Positions 35,489 to 43,981 of a stretch of DNA of 64,000 nucleotides are shown here, piece after piece (within the stretch, counting starts at the first letter, position 1; each line of letters begins with the position of its first letter). The stretch is from Desulfuromonas soudanensis (GTDB lineage Bacteria; Desulfobacterota; Desulfuromonadia; Desulfuromonadales; WTL), in the NCBI RefSeq assembly GCF_001278055.1, contig NZ_CP010802.1, forward strand, positions 3,658,001 through 3,722,000. Reading direction: 5' to 3'. The notes under the pieces were generated by a model. The model worked only from the letters and a program-made list of their open reading frames with translations, was not told where the DNA came from and did not search any database. The position numbers and the translations under genes are program-made.

Positions 35489-36877
35489 ATGATCGAGCCC
35501 CGCATCCTCCGCATCCTCAAGGACATCGTCGGCAAGGAAAACGTCAGCGCCGACCGCGCCGACCTGATCTGCTACTCCTATGACGCCACCCAGCAGCAGT
35601 TTCTTCCCGATGTCGTCGTTCACCCGGGGTCGGCCCACGAGATCAGCCTGATCCTCAAGATGGCCAACAGCGAGAAAATTCCGGTCTTTCCCCGCGGCGC
35701 CGGCAGCGGCTTCACCGGCGGCTCGCTCCCCATTTCCGGCGGCATCGTCCTCGTCACCCGGCGCATGGAGCAGATCCTGCGCATCGACGAGGACAACCTG
35801 GTCGCCGTGGTCGAGCCGGGGGTGGTCACCGAGGTTCTGCAGCAGGCGGTGGAGAAGGTCGGCCTCTTCTACCCCCCCGATCCGGCCTCCCTCAAATTCT
35901 CCACCCTCGGAGGCAACGTCGCCGAATGCGCCGGCGGCCCGCGCTGCGTCAAGTACGGCGTCACCAAGGACTACATCCTCGGCCTCGAGGTCGTCACCCC
36001 CCAGGGGGACATCATCAAGACCGGCGGCGAGACGATGAAAGGGGTCGTCGGCTACGACCTGACCAAGCTCATGGTCGGCAGCGAGGGGACGCTGGGGATC
36101 ATCACCAAAATCATCATCAAGCTCCTGCCGCTCCCCGAGGCGAAAAAAACGATGCTGGTCCTCTTCGACTCCATCGACGGCGCCGCCAAGGGCGTTTCGG
36201 CGATCATCCGCGGCAAGATCATCCCCACCACCCTCGAGTTCATGGACGCCACCACCATCGACTGCGTGCGCAAGGCGACCAATCTCGATCTCCCGGCGGC
36301 GGCAAAAGCGCTGCTGATCATCGAGGTCGACGGCGACGCCGATCTCATCGAACGACAGGCCGCCCGGATCCAGGAGATCGTCGCCCCCCTCGGAGTCGTC
36401 GCCACCCGCATCGCCGCCACGGCCGCCGAGAGCGATGAGATCTGGAAGGTGCGCCGGAGCGTTTCGGCCTCCCTGCGCAAGGTCAACCCCGACAAGTTCA
36501 ACGAGGACATCTGCGTGCCGCGCAGCAAGGTGCCGGAAATGATCCGCACCATCGAAGGGATCGCCGCGCGCCATCAGGTCCCCATCGTCAACTTCGGCCA
36601 CGCCGGCGACGGCAACATCCACGTCAACGTCATGATCGACCGCGCCGTTTCCGGTGAGATGGAGAAAGCCGAAATGGCCATCGAGGAGATCTTCGGTGCC
36701 ACCCTCAAGCTCGGCGGCACCATGAGCGGCGAGCACGGCGTCGGCATCACCAAGGCCCCCTACATCCCCATGGAGCTCGACCCGGCAGCGGTGGCCTACA
36801 TGAAGACGATCAAGGCCGCCCTCGATCCCAACAACATCCTCAATCCCGGGAAGATTTTCCTCGCGGATCAGAACTGA
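35489..36877 (+). CDS. FAD-linked 2-hydroxyacid dehydrogenase, GlcD-like (D-lactate/glycolate)
   Basis: A 462-residue flavoprotein. The FAD-binding PCMH fold shows PRGAGSGFTGGSLPISGG near residue 72 and GGNVAECAGGPRCVKYG; the C-terminal cap has FGHAGDGNIHVNVM and GEHGVGITKAPY. It would oxidise D-lactate or glycolate and pass electrons to the Fe-S protein encoded next. With the LarA-like gene upstream, D-lactate is the likelier substrate, so that L-lactate can also be used. The start at 35489 follows AAAGGAA (rather far); an in-frame ATG at 35453 is possible. Confidence 0.88.
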   Translation: MIEPRILRILKDIVGKENVSADRADLICYSYDATQQQFLPDVVVHPGSAHEISLILKMANSEKIPVFPRGAGSGFTGGSLPISGGIVLVTRRMEQILRIDEDNLVAVVEPGVVTEVLQQAVEKVGLFYPPDPASLKFSTLGGNVAECAGGPRCVKYGVTKDYILGLEVVTPQGDIIKTGGETMKGVVGYDLTKLMVGSEGTLGIITKIIIKLLPLPEAKKTMLVLFDSIDGAAKGVSAIIRGKIIPTTLEFMDATTIDCVRKATNLDLPAAAKALLIIEVDGDADLIERQAARIQEIVAPLGVVATRIAATAAESDEIWKVRRSVSASLRKVNPDKFNEDICVPRSKVPEMIRTIEGIAARHQVPIVNFGHAGDGNIHVNVMIDRAVSGEMEKAEMAIEEIFGATLKLGGTMSGEHGVGITKAPYIPMELDPAAVAYMKTIKAALDPNNILNPGKIFLADQN

Positions 36878-36885
36878 TTTTTTTC

Positions 36886-36992
36886 ACCACAGAGACACGG
36901 AAGACACGGAGAATACCGTCTGAGAATGTCGCAAAAAACCCTGGCAACCCAGATTTTTTCCAATCTCTGTGCCTCGGTGCCTCTGTGGTAAA
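36886..36992. repeat. Intergenic inverted repeat (CACAGAGACACGG type)
   Basis: CACCACAGAGACACGGAAGA and the complementary TCTCTGTGCCTCGGTGCCTC plus TGTGGT form imperfect 28-30 bp arms with about 45 bases between. This repeat type is common between genes in Geobacter-like genomes. It separates the GlcD- and GlcF-like genes, so the transcript of the pair would carry this hairpin. Confidence 0.75.
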
Positions 36993-37007
36993 GGCCCCAG
37001 GATCACC

Positions 37008-38276
37008 ATGAGCAAACATAAAAAACTCAAAGACTACGAAGAGCAGATCAAGCAGTGCGTCAAGTGCGGCGCCTGCCAGGCCCACTGCCCGGTCTTCGGC
37101 GAGGAGAAGAAGGAGTCCGTCGTCGCCCGCGGCAAGATCGCTCTCGCCGACGCCCTCCTCAAGGACGATGTGGAGCTCGACGAGCGCTTCATGGCCGACA
37201 TGTCCAAGTGTCTCCTCTGCGGCTCCTGCTTCGACAAATGTCCCAACCTGGTGCCGACGGACGAGATCGTCATGGCCGCCCGCCGCGAGATCGCCGCCCG
37301 CAAGGGACTCACCACCCTCGGCAAGGGGATCGGCACCGTTCTCGGCCATCCCGCCCTGATGGATTTCCTCGTCAAGGGGGGGAAGACCTTCTCCAGCCTC
37401 CTCTTCAAAAAGGTCCCCGAGGGGAGCGGCCTGCGCCTGCGCTTTCCCGTCCCCTACATCGCTTCCGACCGCACCCTTCCGGAGATCTCCGAGATTCCCT
37501 TCCGGCAGCGGCACCCGGCCTTCATCCCCGGCGAGGAGGGTAAGCCGACCGTCGCCTTTTTCACCGGCTGCATGATCAACTACGCCTACGCCGAGATCGG
37601 CGAAGCCCTCCTGGCCATCCTCAAATTCATGGGGATCGGCGTCCACATCCCCTCCGGACAGGGGTGCTGCGGGCTGCCGGCCCTCTCCGCCGGCGACGGC
37701 AAAACCGTCGAAGAACTCGCCGAGCGCAACCTCGAAGCCTTCGCTCCCATTGCGGCCGAGCGCATCGTCACCGCCTGCGCCTCCTGCAACCACGGCATCG
37801 ACAAGCTCTATCAGGGGCTCGGCCCCGGCCACGACGCCCTCGCCGAAAGAGTGGAGGACATCCTCGTCTTTCTCGTCAAAGAGGGGCTCCCCGAAAAACT
37901 GGCGGCCCTCCCCAAACAGGAGAAGCGCACCCGGGTGACCTACCACGACCCCTGCCACCTGCGCACCCAGGGGATCACCAAAGAGCCGCGGGCGCTCCTT
38001 AAGGCCCTCCCCTCCGTCGATTTCGTCGAGATGGAGGGCGCCGACCGCTGCTGCGGCCTCGGCGGCACCTATTCGGTCTACCACTACCAGACGAGCAAGA
38101 AGATCGGCGGCCGCAAGGCCACCGGCATCGAGAAGAGCGGCGCCGAACTGGTGGCCAGCGCCTGCCCCGGATGCATGATGCAGCTGCAGGACACCATCAA
38201 CCATGCCGGGCTCCCCCAGCGCACCATCCACGTCCTGCAGCTCATCGCCCGTGACCTGCCGCCCTACGCCGGCTGA
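37008..38276 (+). CDS. Fe-S subunit of 2-hydroxyacid dehydrogenase, GlcF-like
   Basis: A 422-residue protein with two [4Fe-4S] ferredoxin motifs (CVKCGACQAHCP near residue 16 and CLLCGSCFDKCPN) followed by two CCG domains (GQGCCGLPALSAG with CASCNHG, and DRCCGLGGTY with CPGCMMQLQ). It takes electrons from the GlcD-like flavoprotein to the quinone pool or other acceptors at the membrane. AGGATCACC precedes the ATG at 37008; the upstream in-frame start lies within the hairpin repeat and is rejected. Confidence 0.9.
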   Translation: MSKHKKLKDYEEQIKQCVKCGACQAHCPVFGEEKKESVVARGKIALADALLKDDVELDERFMADMSKCLLCGSCFDKCPNLVPTDEIVMAARREIAARKGLTTLGKGIGTVLGHPALMDFLVKGGKTFSSLLFKKVPEGSGLRLRFPVPYIASDRTLPEISEIPFRQRHPAFIPGEEGKPTVAFFTGCMINYAYAEIGEALLAILKFMGIGVHIPSGQGCCGLPALSAGDGKTVEELAERNLEAFAPIAAERIVTACASCNHGIDKLYQGLGPGHDALAERVEDILVFLVKEGLPEKLAALPKQEKRTRVTYHDPCHLRTQGITKEPRALLKALPSVDFVEMEGADRCCGLGGTYSVYHYQTSKKIGGRKATGIEKSGAELVASACPGCMMQLQDTINHAGLPQRTIHVLQLIARDLPPYAG

Positions 38277-38404
38277 CGGAACGGTCCGCCAATTGGCCTG
38301 AAAAGTGGTGCCCCCCCTTTCCCCCGTCGCGACAAGCAACAAAAAAAGAGGGGCATTACCCTGACTCACCGCCTGAGGGCGGAGAGGGCACGAAACTTGA
38401 ATAC

Positions 38405-38428
38405 ATTCATATATTGCACTATATGAAT
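38405..38428. promoter_or_regulatory. Palindromic site before the sigma-54 activator
   Basis: ATTCATATA-TTGCAC-TATATGAAT is a perfect inverted repeat with 9-bp arms, 27 bp before the ATG. In this GC-rich genome such an AT palindrome is conspicuous; it is probably the binding site of a transcription factor, possibly the gene's own product or another regulator. Confidence 0.55.
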
Positions 38429-38455
38429 AGCAAACACCCAAAGCAGGAGAGCGTC

Positions 38456-40162
38456 ATGCACGACAATCTGTTGCCCGATCGCTGGCTATTCGACCAGATG
38501 TCCCAGGGGATGCTGATGCTGGATCTCAACCGCAGGGTTCTGGCCCTCAACCGCAGCGCCCAGGAGTTTCTCCGCCTCGGTGAAGAGGAGGCCATCGGCC
38601 GTCCCTGCTGGGAGGTCAGCGGATTTTCCCTGTGCGCCGACCAGTGCCCCTTTCACGAGGTGGTCGAAACCAGGGAGGGACGCAAGACCCTCGGCTTCGA
38701 ATGCAGCCGCAACCGCTCCAGCGCCTCCCTGTGCCTCGACGTCGTCCCCCTGAGGGATGCGAGCGGCGCGGTCGTCGCCGTCATGGAAAGCTTCCGCGAC
38801 GCCTCGCTGGTCAAGGATCTGGCCGACCGGCTGCAGAAGAAGCAGACGCTGCTGACCCAGGAGATGGAGCGCTCGCGCACCGTCATCAACTCCATCGCCG
38901 ACGGCATCTACACCGTCGATCTCGACATGCGCATCACCGGCTTCTCCCGCAGCGCCGAAAAGATGACCGGTTTTGCCGAAGAGGAGGTCCTCGGCCTCAC
39001 CTGCCGCGAGGTCCTGCGCACCAGCGTCTGTGACACCGACTGTCCGCTGAAATGGACCCTCAAGAATCAGAAGCCGGTCCAGAACTGCGTCGCCAACCTC
39101 GTCGCCAAGGACGGCCGGCGCCTCCCGGCCTTTCTCTCCTCCGATCTTTTGCGGGACGGCGACGGCGACGTCTTCGGCTGCATCGGCATCATCCGCGACC
39201 GCAGCGAGGTCGAATCCCTCAAGGCCAAGCTCCTCAACGAATACTCCTTTTCCGATTTCGTCGGCAAGAGCAAGTCGATGGAGGAAATCTTCGGCCGCAT
39301 CCGCACCGTGGCCGCCACCGAAGCGACGGTCCTCATCCAGGGGGAGAGCGGCACCGGCAAGGAGATCATGGCCCGGGCCATCCATTTCCGCTCGTCCCGC
39401 AAGGGGGATGCCTTCGTCAAGGTCAACTGCGCCTCCCTGGCCGAGTCCCTCCTCGAAAGCGAGCTCTTCGGCCACGAAAAGGGGGCCTTCACCGGCGCCC
39501 ACAAGGACAAGCCGGGGCGCTTCGAGCTCGCCAACGGCGGCACCATCTTTCTCGATGAAATCGGCGACACCTCCCTGGCGCTGCAGGCGAAGCTGTTGCG
39601 GGTGCTGCAGGAAAAGGAATTCGAGAGGGTCGGCGGGATCGAGACCCTCAAGGCCGACGTCCGGGTCATCGCCGCCACCAACAAGAATCTGCTGCGGGAG
39701 ATCGAAAAAGGGACCTTCCGCGAGGACCTCTACTACCGGCTGTGCGTGGTGCCGATCAGCATCCCCCCCCTGCGGGAGCGCAAGGAGGACCTGCCGCTTC
39801 TGGTCGAAACCTTCATCCAGAAATTCAATGCCCGCGGCGAACGGATTTTCGAGGTGTCGAGCCGCGCCATGGCGGTGCTTATGGCCTACGACTGGCCCGG
39901 CAACGTCCGGGAGCTGGAAAATGCCGTGGAACACGCCTACGTCACCAGCACCACCGGCCGCATCGAGCGCCAGTTCCTCCCCGCCTCCCTCTTCCGTTCC
40001 GCCGCAACCCCCGGCGAGCGCGACACCCCGGTCCGCGCCGAAGAGCAGCAGATTCTCACGGTGCTGCAGGCCCACCGCTGGCACAAGCATGATGCGGCGC
40101 TCGAACTCGGCATCAGCCGCACCACCCTCTGGCGCAAGATGAAACAGATGGGACTCGAATGA
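38456..40162 (+). CDS. Sigma-54-dependent transcriptional activator with two cysteine-bearing PAS domains
   Basis: A 568-residue enhancer-binding protein. Two PAS domains precede the AAA+ core; each carries a CxxxCP motif at the same place (FSLCADQCPF and SVCDTDCPL), suggesting redox, metal or Fe-S sensing. The AAA+ domain has Walker A GESGTGKE (about 298), the sigma-54 contact loop GAFTGA (about 344) and the Walker B FLDEIGD. A Fis-type helix-turn-helix (AALELGISRTTLWRKMKQMG) ends the protein. AGGAGAGCGTC precedes the ATG. It could serve the sigma-54 promoter of the ArrA-type operon or a molybdoenzyme elsewhere; the TorD-like gene directly after favours control of a molybdoenzyme. Confidence 0.92.
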   Translation: MHDNLLPDRWLFDQMSQGMLMLDLNRRVLALNRSAQEFLRLGEEEAIGRPCWEVSGFSLCADQCPFHEVVETREGRKTLGFECSRNRSSASLCLDVVPLRDASGAVVAVMESFRDASLVKDLADRLQKKQTLLTQEMERSRTVINSIADGIYTVDLDMRITGFSRSAEKMTGFAEEEVLGLTCREVLRTSVCDTDCPLKWTLKNQKPVQNCVANLVAKDGRRLPAFLSSDLLRDGDGDVFGCIGIIRDRSEVESLKAKLLNEYSFSDFVGKSKSMEEIFGRIRTVAATEATVLIQGESGTGKEIMARAIHFRSSRKGDAFVKVNCASLAESLLESELFGHEKGAFTGAHKDKPGRFELANGGTIFLDEIGDTSLALQAKLLRVLQEKEFERVGGIETLKADVRVIAATNKNLLREIEKGTFREDLYYRLCVVPISIPPLRERKEDLPLLVETFIQKFNARGERIFEVSSRAMAVLMAYDWPGNVRELENAVEHAYVTSTTGRIERQFLPASLFRSAATPGERDTPVRAEEQQILTVLQAHRWHKHDAALELGISRTTLWRKMKQMGLE

Positions 40163-40182
40163 GCTTCCCCAAAGGACCTGCC

Positions 40183-40785
40183 ATGCTCCACGTCAGCGAA
40201 CGCAAGCGACTCTACTCCTTTATCGCCCGGCTCTTCTCCTATCCCGATGCCGAACTCCTTTCCGCGCTGCAGGGGGACGACGCACCCCTGGCCGCCCGCG
40301 TCCTCGGGGAGGCGCCGCCAGGCAGCGACAAGGTCGGTCTCCGGGATCTGGAAGTCGCCTACACCGACCTCTTTATCAACCGCCTCGGCGGCGCTCCCGC
40401 TCCCCCCTACGGCTCGGTTTATCTCGAGGAGGGGGGACAGTTGATGGGGCAGACGTCCCTGCACGCCGGAGAGGCCTACCGCGCCGAAGGGCTGAGCCTC
40501 GACGGAAGCGGCGAGCCGCCGGACTTTCTGGCGACGGAACTGGAGTTCCTCTACTACCTGGTGACGAAGGAAGAGGACGCCCTGGGACGCAAGGATATCG
40601 CGGAGGCCCGCGAGGCCCTTCGCCGCCAGGCCGATTTCTGCCGTGCCCTCCTTCACCCCTGGGTCCCCCTTTTTTGCAGCAAACTCTCCGAAGACGAAGA
40701 GGGACACCCTCTCTACCGCTGGGGGGGGAGGCTGCTGGAGGAGTTCTGCCGCCTGGAGAACGACTGGCTGGAACGGCTGACCTAG
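40183..40785 (+). CDS. TorD-family molybdoenzyme chaperone (orphan)
   Basis: A 200-residue helical cytoplasmic chaperone. Family features include KRLYSFIARLFSYPDAE, YTDLFINRLGGAPAPPYGS and ELEFLYYLVTKEEDALG. AAAGGA stands six bases before the ATG at 40183; an in-frame ATG at 40159 overlaps the activator stop. No molybdoenzyme gene is adjacent, unlike for the other TorD-type gene at 14.8 kb, so its client lies elsewhere in the genome. Its TAG stop is formed partly by the terminal repeat of the element at 40784. Confidence 0.85.
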   Translation: MLHVSERKRLYSFIARLFSYPDAELLSALQGDDAPLAARVLGEAPPGSDKVGLRDLEVAYTDLFINRLGGAPAPPYGSVYLEEGGQLMGQTSLHAGEAYRAEGLSLDGSGEPPDFLATELEFLYYLVTKEEDALGRKDIAEAREALRRQADFCRALLHPWVPLFCSKLSEDEEGHPLYRWGGRLLEEFCRLENDWLERLT

Positions 40786-40948
40786 GAGCCTGTCGGACTA
40801 TCCATGAGCCGGCTGCAAAATCGTCTATTTGGGCCATATTCGAGCTCCTTTTCGACCAATAGAGACAACTATTGGCTCTCAAACGAGCTCGAATCTGTCT
40901 TCAAATATCCAATTTTTCGCTTCGGCCCGTATAGTCCGACCGGCTCCT
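40784..40948. repeat. MITE-like element with 18-bp terminal inverted repeats
   Basis: 165 bp. The left end AGGAGCCTGTCGGACTAT and the right end ATAGTCCGACCGGCTCCT match in 17 of 18 positions when complemented. Inside, CCAATAG/CTATTGG and CGAGCTC/GAGCTCG form nested hairpins. The first two bases complete the TAG stop of the TorD-family gene. It is a different family from the element at 10827-10995 but has the same size and architecture. Confidence 0.7.
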
Positions 40949-40967
40949 GGTCGGACCCTGCACCGCA

Positions 40968-41008
40968 ACAAAAAGGGGAGGAGGCCATCGGCCTCCTCCC
41001 CTTTTTGT
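40968..41008. terminator. Bidirectional terminator between the TorD-like gene and moaA
   Basis: A perfect 19-bp stem (ACAAAAAGGGGAGGAGGCC and its complement) with a 3-base loop has A5/T5 runs on both sides. It serves the convergent genes on each strand. Confidence 0.92.
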
Positions 41009-41033
41009 CTGTTTGAATGAAAAAGATGGCTTG

Positions 41034-42014
41034 CTACCCGCCGATCCCCTGCATCCCCCGCGGTCCCTGGGAGAAGTCGGCCTCTCCGATACGATGCCGT
41101 TCCGGCTTGACCTGCACTGCGCCCCGCAGGATCTCCAGGAGCACCTCTTCCGAGGCCCCGCTGCGCAGAGCGGTCTTGATGTCGATCTCTTCGGTGGAGA
41201 AAAGACAGGGACGGATCCGCCCGTCGGCCGTGACCCTCAGACGGTTGCATTCCCCGCAGAAATGTTCGGAAACGGCGGGGATCACCCCCAGCCGGCCGGG
41301 GCTTCCGGCGTAGTGAAAGAGCCGGGCGGGGCCGGCGGGGCCGCTGCGGGAGATGGGGAGCAAGATGCCGAGGCGGGAGAGTTCCTCGATTATGGCGGCA
41401 GCCGGAAAACGGCTTTCGGGAGGATAGCCGACGTCGGCGCTCACCGGCATGAATTCGATGAAACGCATCTCCCAGGGGTGGCGCAGCGTCAGCCGGGCGA
41501 AATCGACGATCTCGTCGGCATTCTCGCCGGCAATCGGCACCATATTGATCTTGAGGGGGGTGAGCCCGGCTTCCTCGGCCGCCCGGAGGCCGTCGAGGAC
41601 CCGGGAGAGACCTTCGCGGCGGGTGATGCGCAAAAAGCGGTCCTCGCGCAGGGTGTCGAGGCTGACGTTGATCCGGCAGAGCCCCGCCCGCTTCAGATCG
41701 CCGGCGAGCTCGGCGAGAAGGAGGCCGTTGGTGGTCAGCGAGATCTCGGGGCGGGTCGGCAGAGCCGAGAGTTCGCCGATAAAATCGACGATCCCCCTGC
41801 GCACCAGCGGCTCTCCGCCGGTGACCCGGATCTTGCGCACCCCGGCGACGGTCGCCGCCCGGGCGACCCGCAGCAGCTCCTCGTAGGAAAGGATGTCGCC
41901 GTGGCCGAGAGCGGAGACCCCCTCTTCGGGCATGCAGTACCTACAGCGCAGGTTGCAGCGGTCGGTCACGGAAAGGCGCAGATAATCGATGGTGCGGCCA
42001 AAACTGTCTTTCAC
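41034..42014 (-). CDS. moaA: GTP 3',8-cyclase MoaA
   Basis: A 326-residue radical-SAM enzyme that starts molybdenum cofactor synthesis from GTP. The radical-SAM cluster motif CNLRCRYCMPEEG lies near residue 20, RVTGGEPLVRRGI follows, and the second C-terminal cluster uses HFCGECNRLRVTADGRIRPC. Starting at GTG 42014 is supported by AGGAGG eight bases upstream and by the family's usual N-terminus (DSFGRTIDYLRLSVTD); the longer ATG form adds an unrelated leader. The C-terminal GG expected in active MoaA is present (GIGG). Confidence 0.95.
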   Translation of the reverse strand: MKDSFGRTIDYLRLSVTDRCNLRCRYCMPEEGVSALGHGDILSYEELLRVARAATVAGVRKIRVTGGEPLVRRGIVDFIGELSALPTRPEISLTTNGLLLAELAGDLKRAGLCRINVSLDTLREDRFLRITRREGLSRVLDGLRAAEEAGLTPLKINMVPIAGENADEIVDFARLTLRHPWEMRFIEFMPVSADVGYPPESRFPAAAIIEELSRLGILLPISRSGPAGPARLFHYAGSPGRLGVIPAVSEHFCGECNRLRVTADGRIRPCLFSTEEIDIKTALRSGASEEVLLEILRGAVQVKPERHRIGEADFSQGPRGMQGIGG

Positions 42015-42208
42015 AAAACGCCCCTCCTGGGGAAGAGCCGTCGCCCGGCCGACGGTCTTTTCATCTGCACTATAACACTTGTCCGGCCTCGGAGACAACC
42101 CCGGCGGACTCGGAGGATGGGAGCGATTGCACCTTGTGCCGCCGGCCCCTTTTGTGTTATTTTCTCAGGCCTTGTACAGCGCACCAGTAAAGTTTACGGA
42201 GGTTAATC

Positions 42209-43186
42209 ATGAGCAGAGCCCTCGGGCTTCTTTCCGGCGGCCTCGACAGCAGCCTGGCCGCCCTCACCCTGAAGCGCCAGGGGATTGACGTGACCGGCGT
42301 CGCCTTTGTCACCCCCTTCTTCGGCGCCGCCAAGGCCCGCAAGGCCGCCGCGGCCCTTGAGATCCCCCTGCTCGTCCGGGACATCGCCGATATCCATCTG
42401 GAAATGGTCAAGAGCCCCCGCTACGGCTACGGCAAAAACCTCAATCCCTGCATCGACTGCCACGCCATGATGTTCCGCCTCGCCGGAGAAATCATGGTCG
42501 CCGAAGGGTTCGACTTCCTCTTCTCCGGCGAGGTCCTCGGACAGAGGCCGATGAGCCAGAATCTTTCCGCCCTGACGACGGTGGCCAACTATTCGGGGCA
42601 CCCGGAGCGCATCCTGCGCCCCCTGAGCGCCCGCCTCCTCCCCGTCACAGCCATGGAAGAAGATGGGCTTGTGGACCGGGAGCGGCTCAACGACCTCCAG
42701 GGGCGCTCCCGCCGTCCCCAGCAGATCCTCGCCCGACAAATGGGGCTGAAGAGCTACCCCGCCCCGGGGGGCGGCTGCCTGCTGACGGAGAAATCCTTCA
42801 CCGGCCGCCTGCGGGACCTCTTCACCCACAACCCTCTCTGCACCCCCGCCGATGTGGAACTTCTCAAGCTCGGTCGCCAGTTCCGCCTCTCCCCCACGAC
42901 CAAACTGGTCCTCGGACGGCATCAGGAGAGCAACGAGGCGATCCAGGCCCTGGCCGGCCCCGAGGACATCGTCCTCCACGTCCAGGGGTTCCCTGGCCCG
43001 GTCGGCCTGGTCTGCGGCTGCGCCGCGGACGACGACCTGCTCCGGGCCGGAGGGATAGTCGCCTCCTACGGCAAGGGGCAGGAGCTCCCCGAGGTGGAAA
43101 TCGGACTGGTGCAGGGCGGGAAAAACTGGTCGCTGCAGGTCGCGCCCATGGAGCGCAATGCCAGCAATCTCCTCCTCGTCGACTGA
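42209..43186 (+). CDS. PP-loop ATPase, ThiI/MnmA-like tRNA thiolation family
   Basis: A 325-residue cytoplasmic protein. The pyrophosphatase loop LLSGGLDSSLAAL is at residues 7-19, with NPCIDCHAMMF (two cysteines) near residue 82 and YPAPGGGCLL further on, as in proteins related to MnmA and ThiI. These adenylate a tRNA base for sulfur insertion. It lacks the THUMP domain of true ThiI and is shorter than MnmA, so the exact tRNA position is uncertain. GGAGG precedes the ATG. A terminator follows at 43215. Confidence 0.75.
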   Translation: MSRALGLLSGGLDSSLAALTLKRQGIDVTGVAFVTPFFGAAKARKAAAALEIPLLVRDIADIHLEMVKSPRYGYGKNLNPCIDCHAMMFRLAGEIMVAEGFDFLFSGEVLGQRPMSQNLSALTTVANYSGHPERILRPLSARLLPVTAMEEDGLVDRERLNDLQGRSRRPQQILARQMGLKSYPAPGGGCLLTEKSFTGRLRDLFTHNPLCTPADVELLKLGRQFRLSPTTKLVLGRHQESNEAIQALAGPEDIVLHVQGFPGPVGLVCGCAADDDLLRAGGIVASYGKGQELPEVEIGLVQGGKNWSLQVAPMERNASNLLLVD

Positions 43187-43214
43187 CCCGATTCTCGCTC
43201 CCCTTCGAAACGAC

Positions 43215-43247
43215 AAAAGCCTCCGCAGATTGCGGAGGCTTTTTTTC
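43215..43247 (+). terminator. Terminator after the PP-loop gene
   Basis: AAAAGCCTCCGCA-GAT-TGCGGAGGCTTTT, a perfect stem with a 7-T tail, 30 bases after the stop codon. Confidence 0.93.
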
Positions 43248-43303
43248 ATCCTGTTGAGCTTAAATTCTCCAACAGAAGGGAAAAGATCAAACCGTCGGGT
43301 CGC

Positions 43304-43808
43304 GCCCCGACAGGCGCCTTACTTTTTGTCCAGACGGCAACAAAAAGTAAGCAAAAAGTGCCTGGCACCTGCGGTGGGCATGGCTTGGAGGGTTGGTTCC
43401 GTTAATTACTGAGGTGCTGAGAGTCGGTCGGTTTTGTCTTGTGCCTCAGCTTCGATTCTAGATCGTCGGTTTTCCGTTGGCGAGGGGTGCATCAACATTT
43501 CAGTAAAGGGCTTTTGGTTTGAAAAGCCAGGAGCAAAGACAGAATCCACGGCAACGGCCACCGAGGACTCGTTCTTGTTTTCCCGGTTCTGCTTTTCAAC
43601 CAGAAGCCCCTCAACAAAATGCCCGCGGCAACGACGGTGATTGCACTGCCGCTGGCAGGTCCACCCGGTGGTTGAGCCGCCGCGCCGGACGTCTCTACGT
43701 CAAACGGACATTGCTTCCCGATCCGTTACGACCCATGCCGACCGCAGGTCAAGCGCTTTTCTGCCTACTCTTTAGTCGCTTTACAAAAGAGTAGGGCGGC
43801 GTCGGGGG
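43304..43808. repeat. 505-bp imperfect palindrome (long inverted repeat)
   Basis: The outer ends GCCCCGAC and GTCGGGG are complementary. Moving inward, TTACTTTTTGT...AAAAAGTAAG matches CTACTCTTTAG...AAAAGAGTAGG reversed, ACCTGCGGTGGGCATGGC matches CCCATGCCGACCGCAGGT reversed, and GGGCTTTTGGTTTGAAAAGC matches GCTTTTCAACCAGAAGCCC reversed. The centre is near 43556. It has no credible gene, and fills most of the 795-base gap between the PP-loop gene and the subtilase. It could be a structured repeat or the remains of two facing copies of one element. Confidence 0.7.
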
Positions 43809-43822
43809 CCGCGACCCCCGGG

Positions 43823-43974
43823 TCTTGCCCCTGGCCTCAGCTCTTGCCCCTGACCTCAGCTCTTGCCCCTGACCTCAGCTCTTGCCCCTGACCTCAGGTC
43901 TTGCCCCTTACCTCAGGTCTTGCCCCTGGCCTCAGGTCTTGTCCCCGGCCCCGGGCCTTGTCACTGGCCCCTGG
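43823..43974. repeat. 19-bp tandem repeat, eight units
   Basis: Eight direct units of the type TCTTGCCCCTGACCTCAGC follow without gaps; the last two have diverged most. It lies directly after the subtilase stop codon (minus strand). No spacer structure exists, so it is a minisatellite and not a CRISPR array. Confidence 0.92.
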
Positions 43975-43981
43975 ACTCCCC

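Noticed and set aside
36840-38441. A minus-strand frame of 533 codons
   Set aside because: Antisense of the GlcF-like Fe-S gene, which has all its cysteine motifs in the plus strand.
43434-43794. Short plus-strand frames inside the palindrome
   Set aside because: They lie within the long inverted repeat, have no domains, and the mirror symmetry explains the sequence.
43823-43974. CRISPR array
   Set aside because: The 19-bp units are contiguous with no spacers and there are no cas genes; it is a simple tandem repeat.
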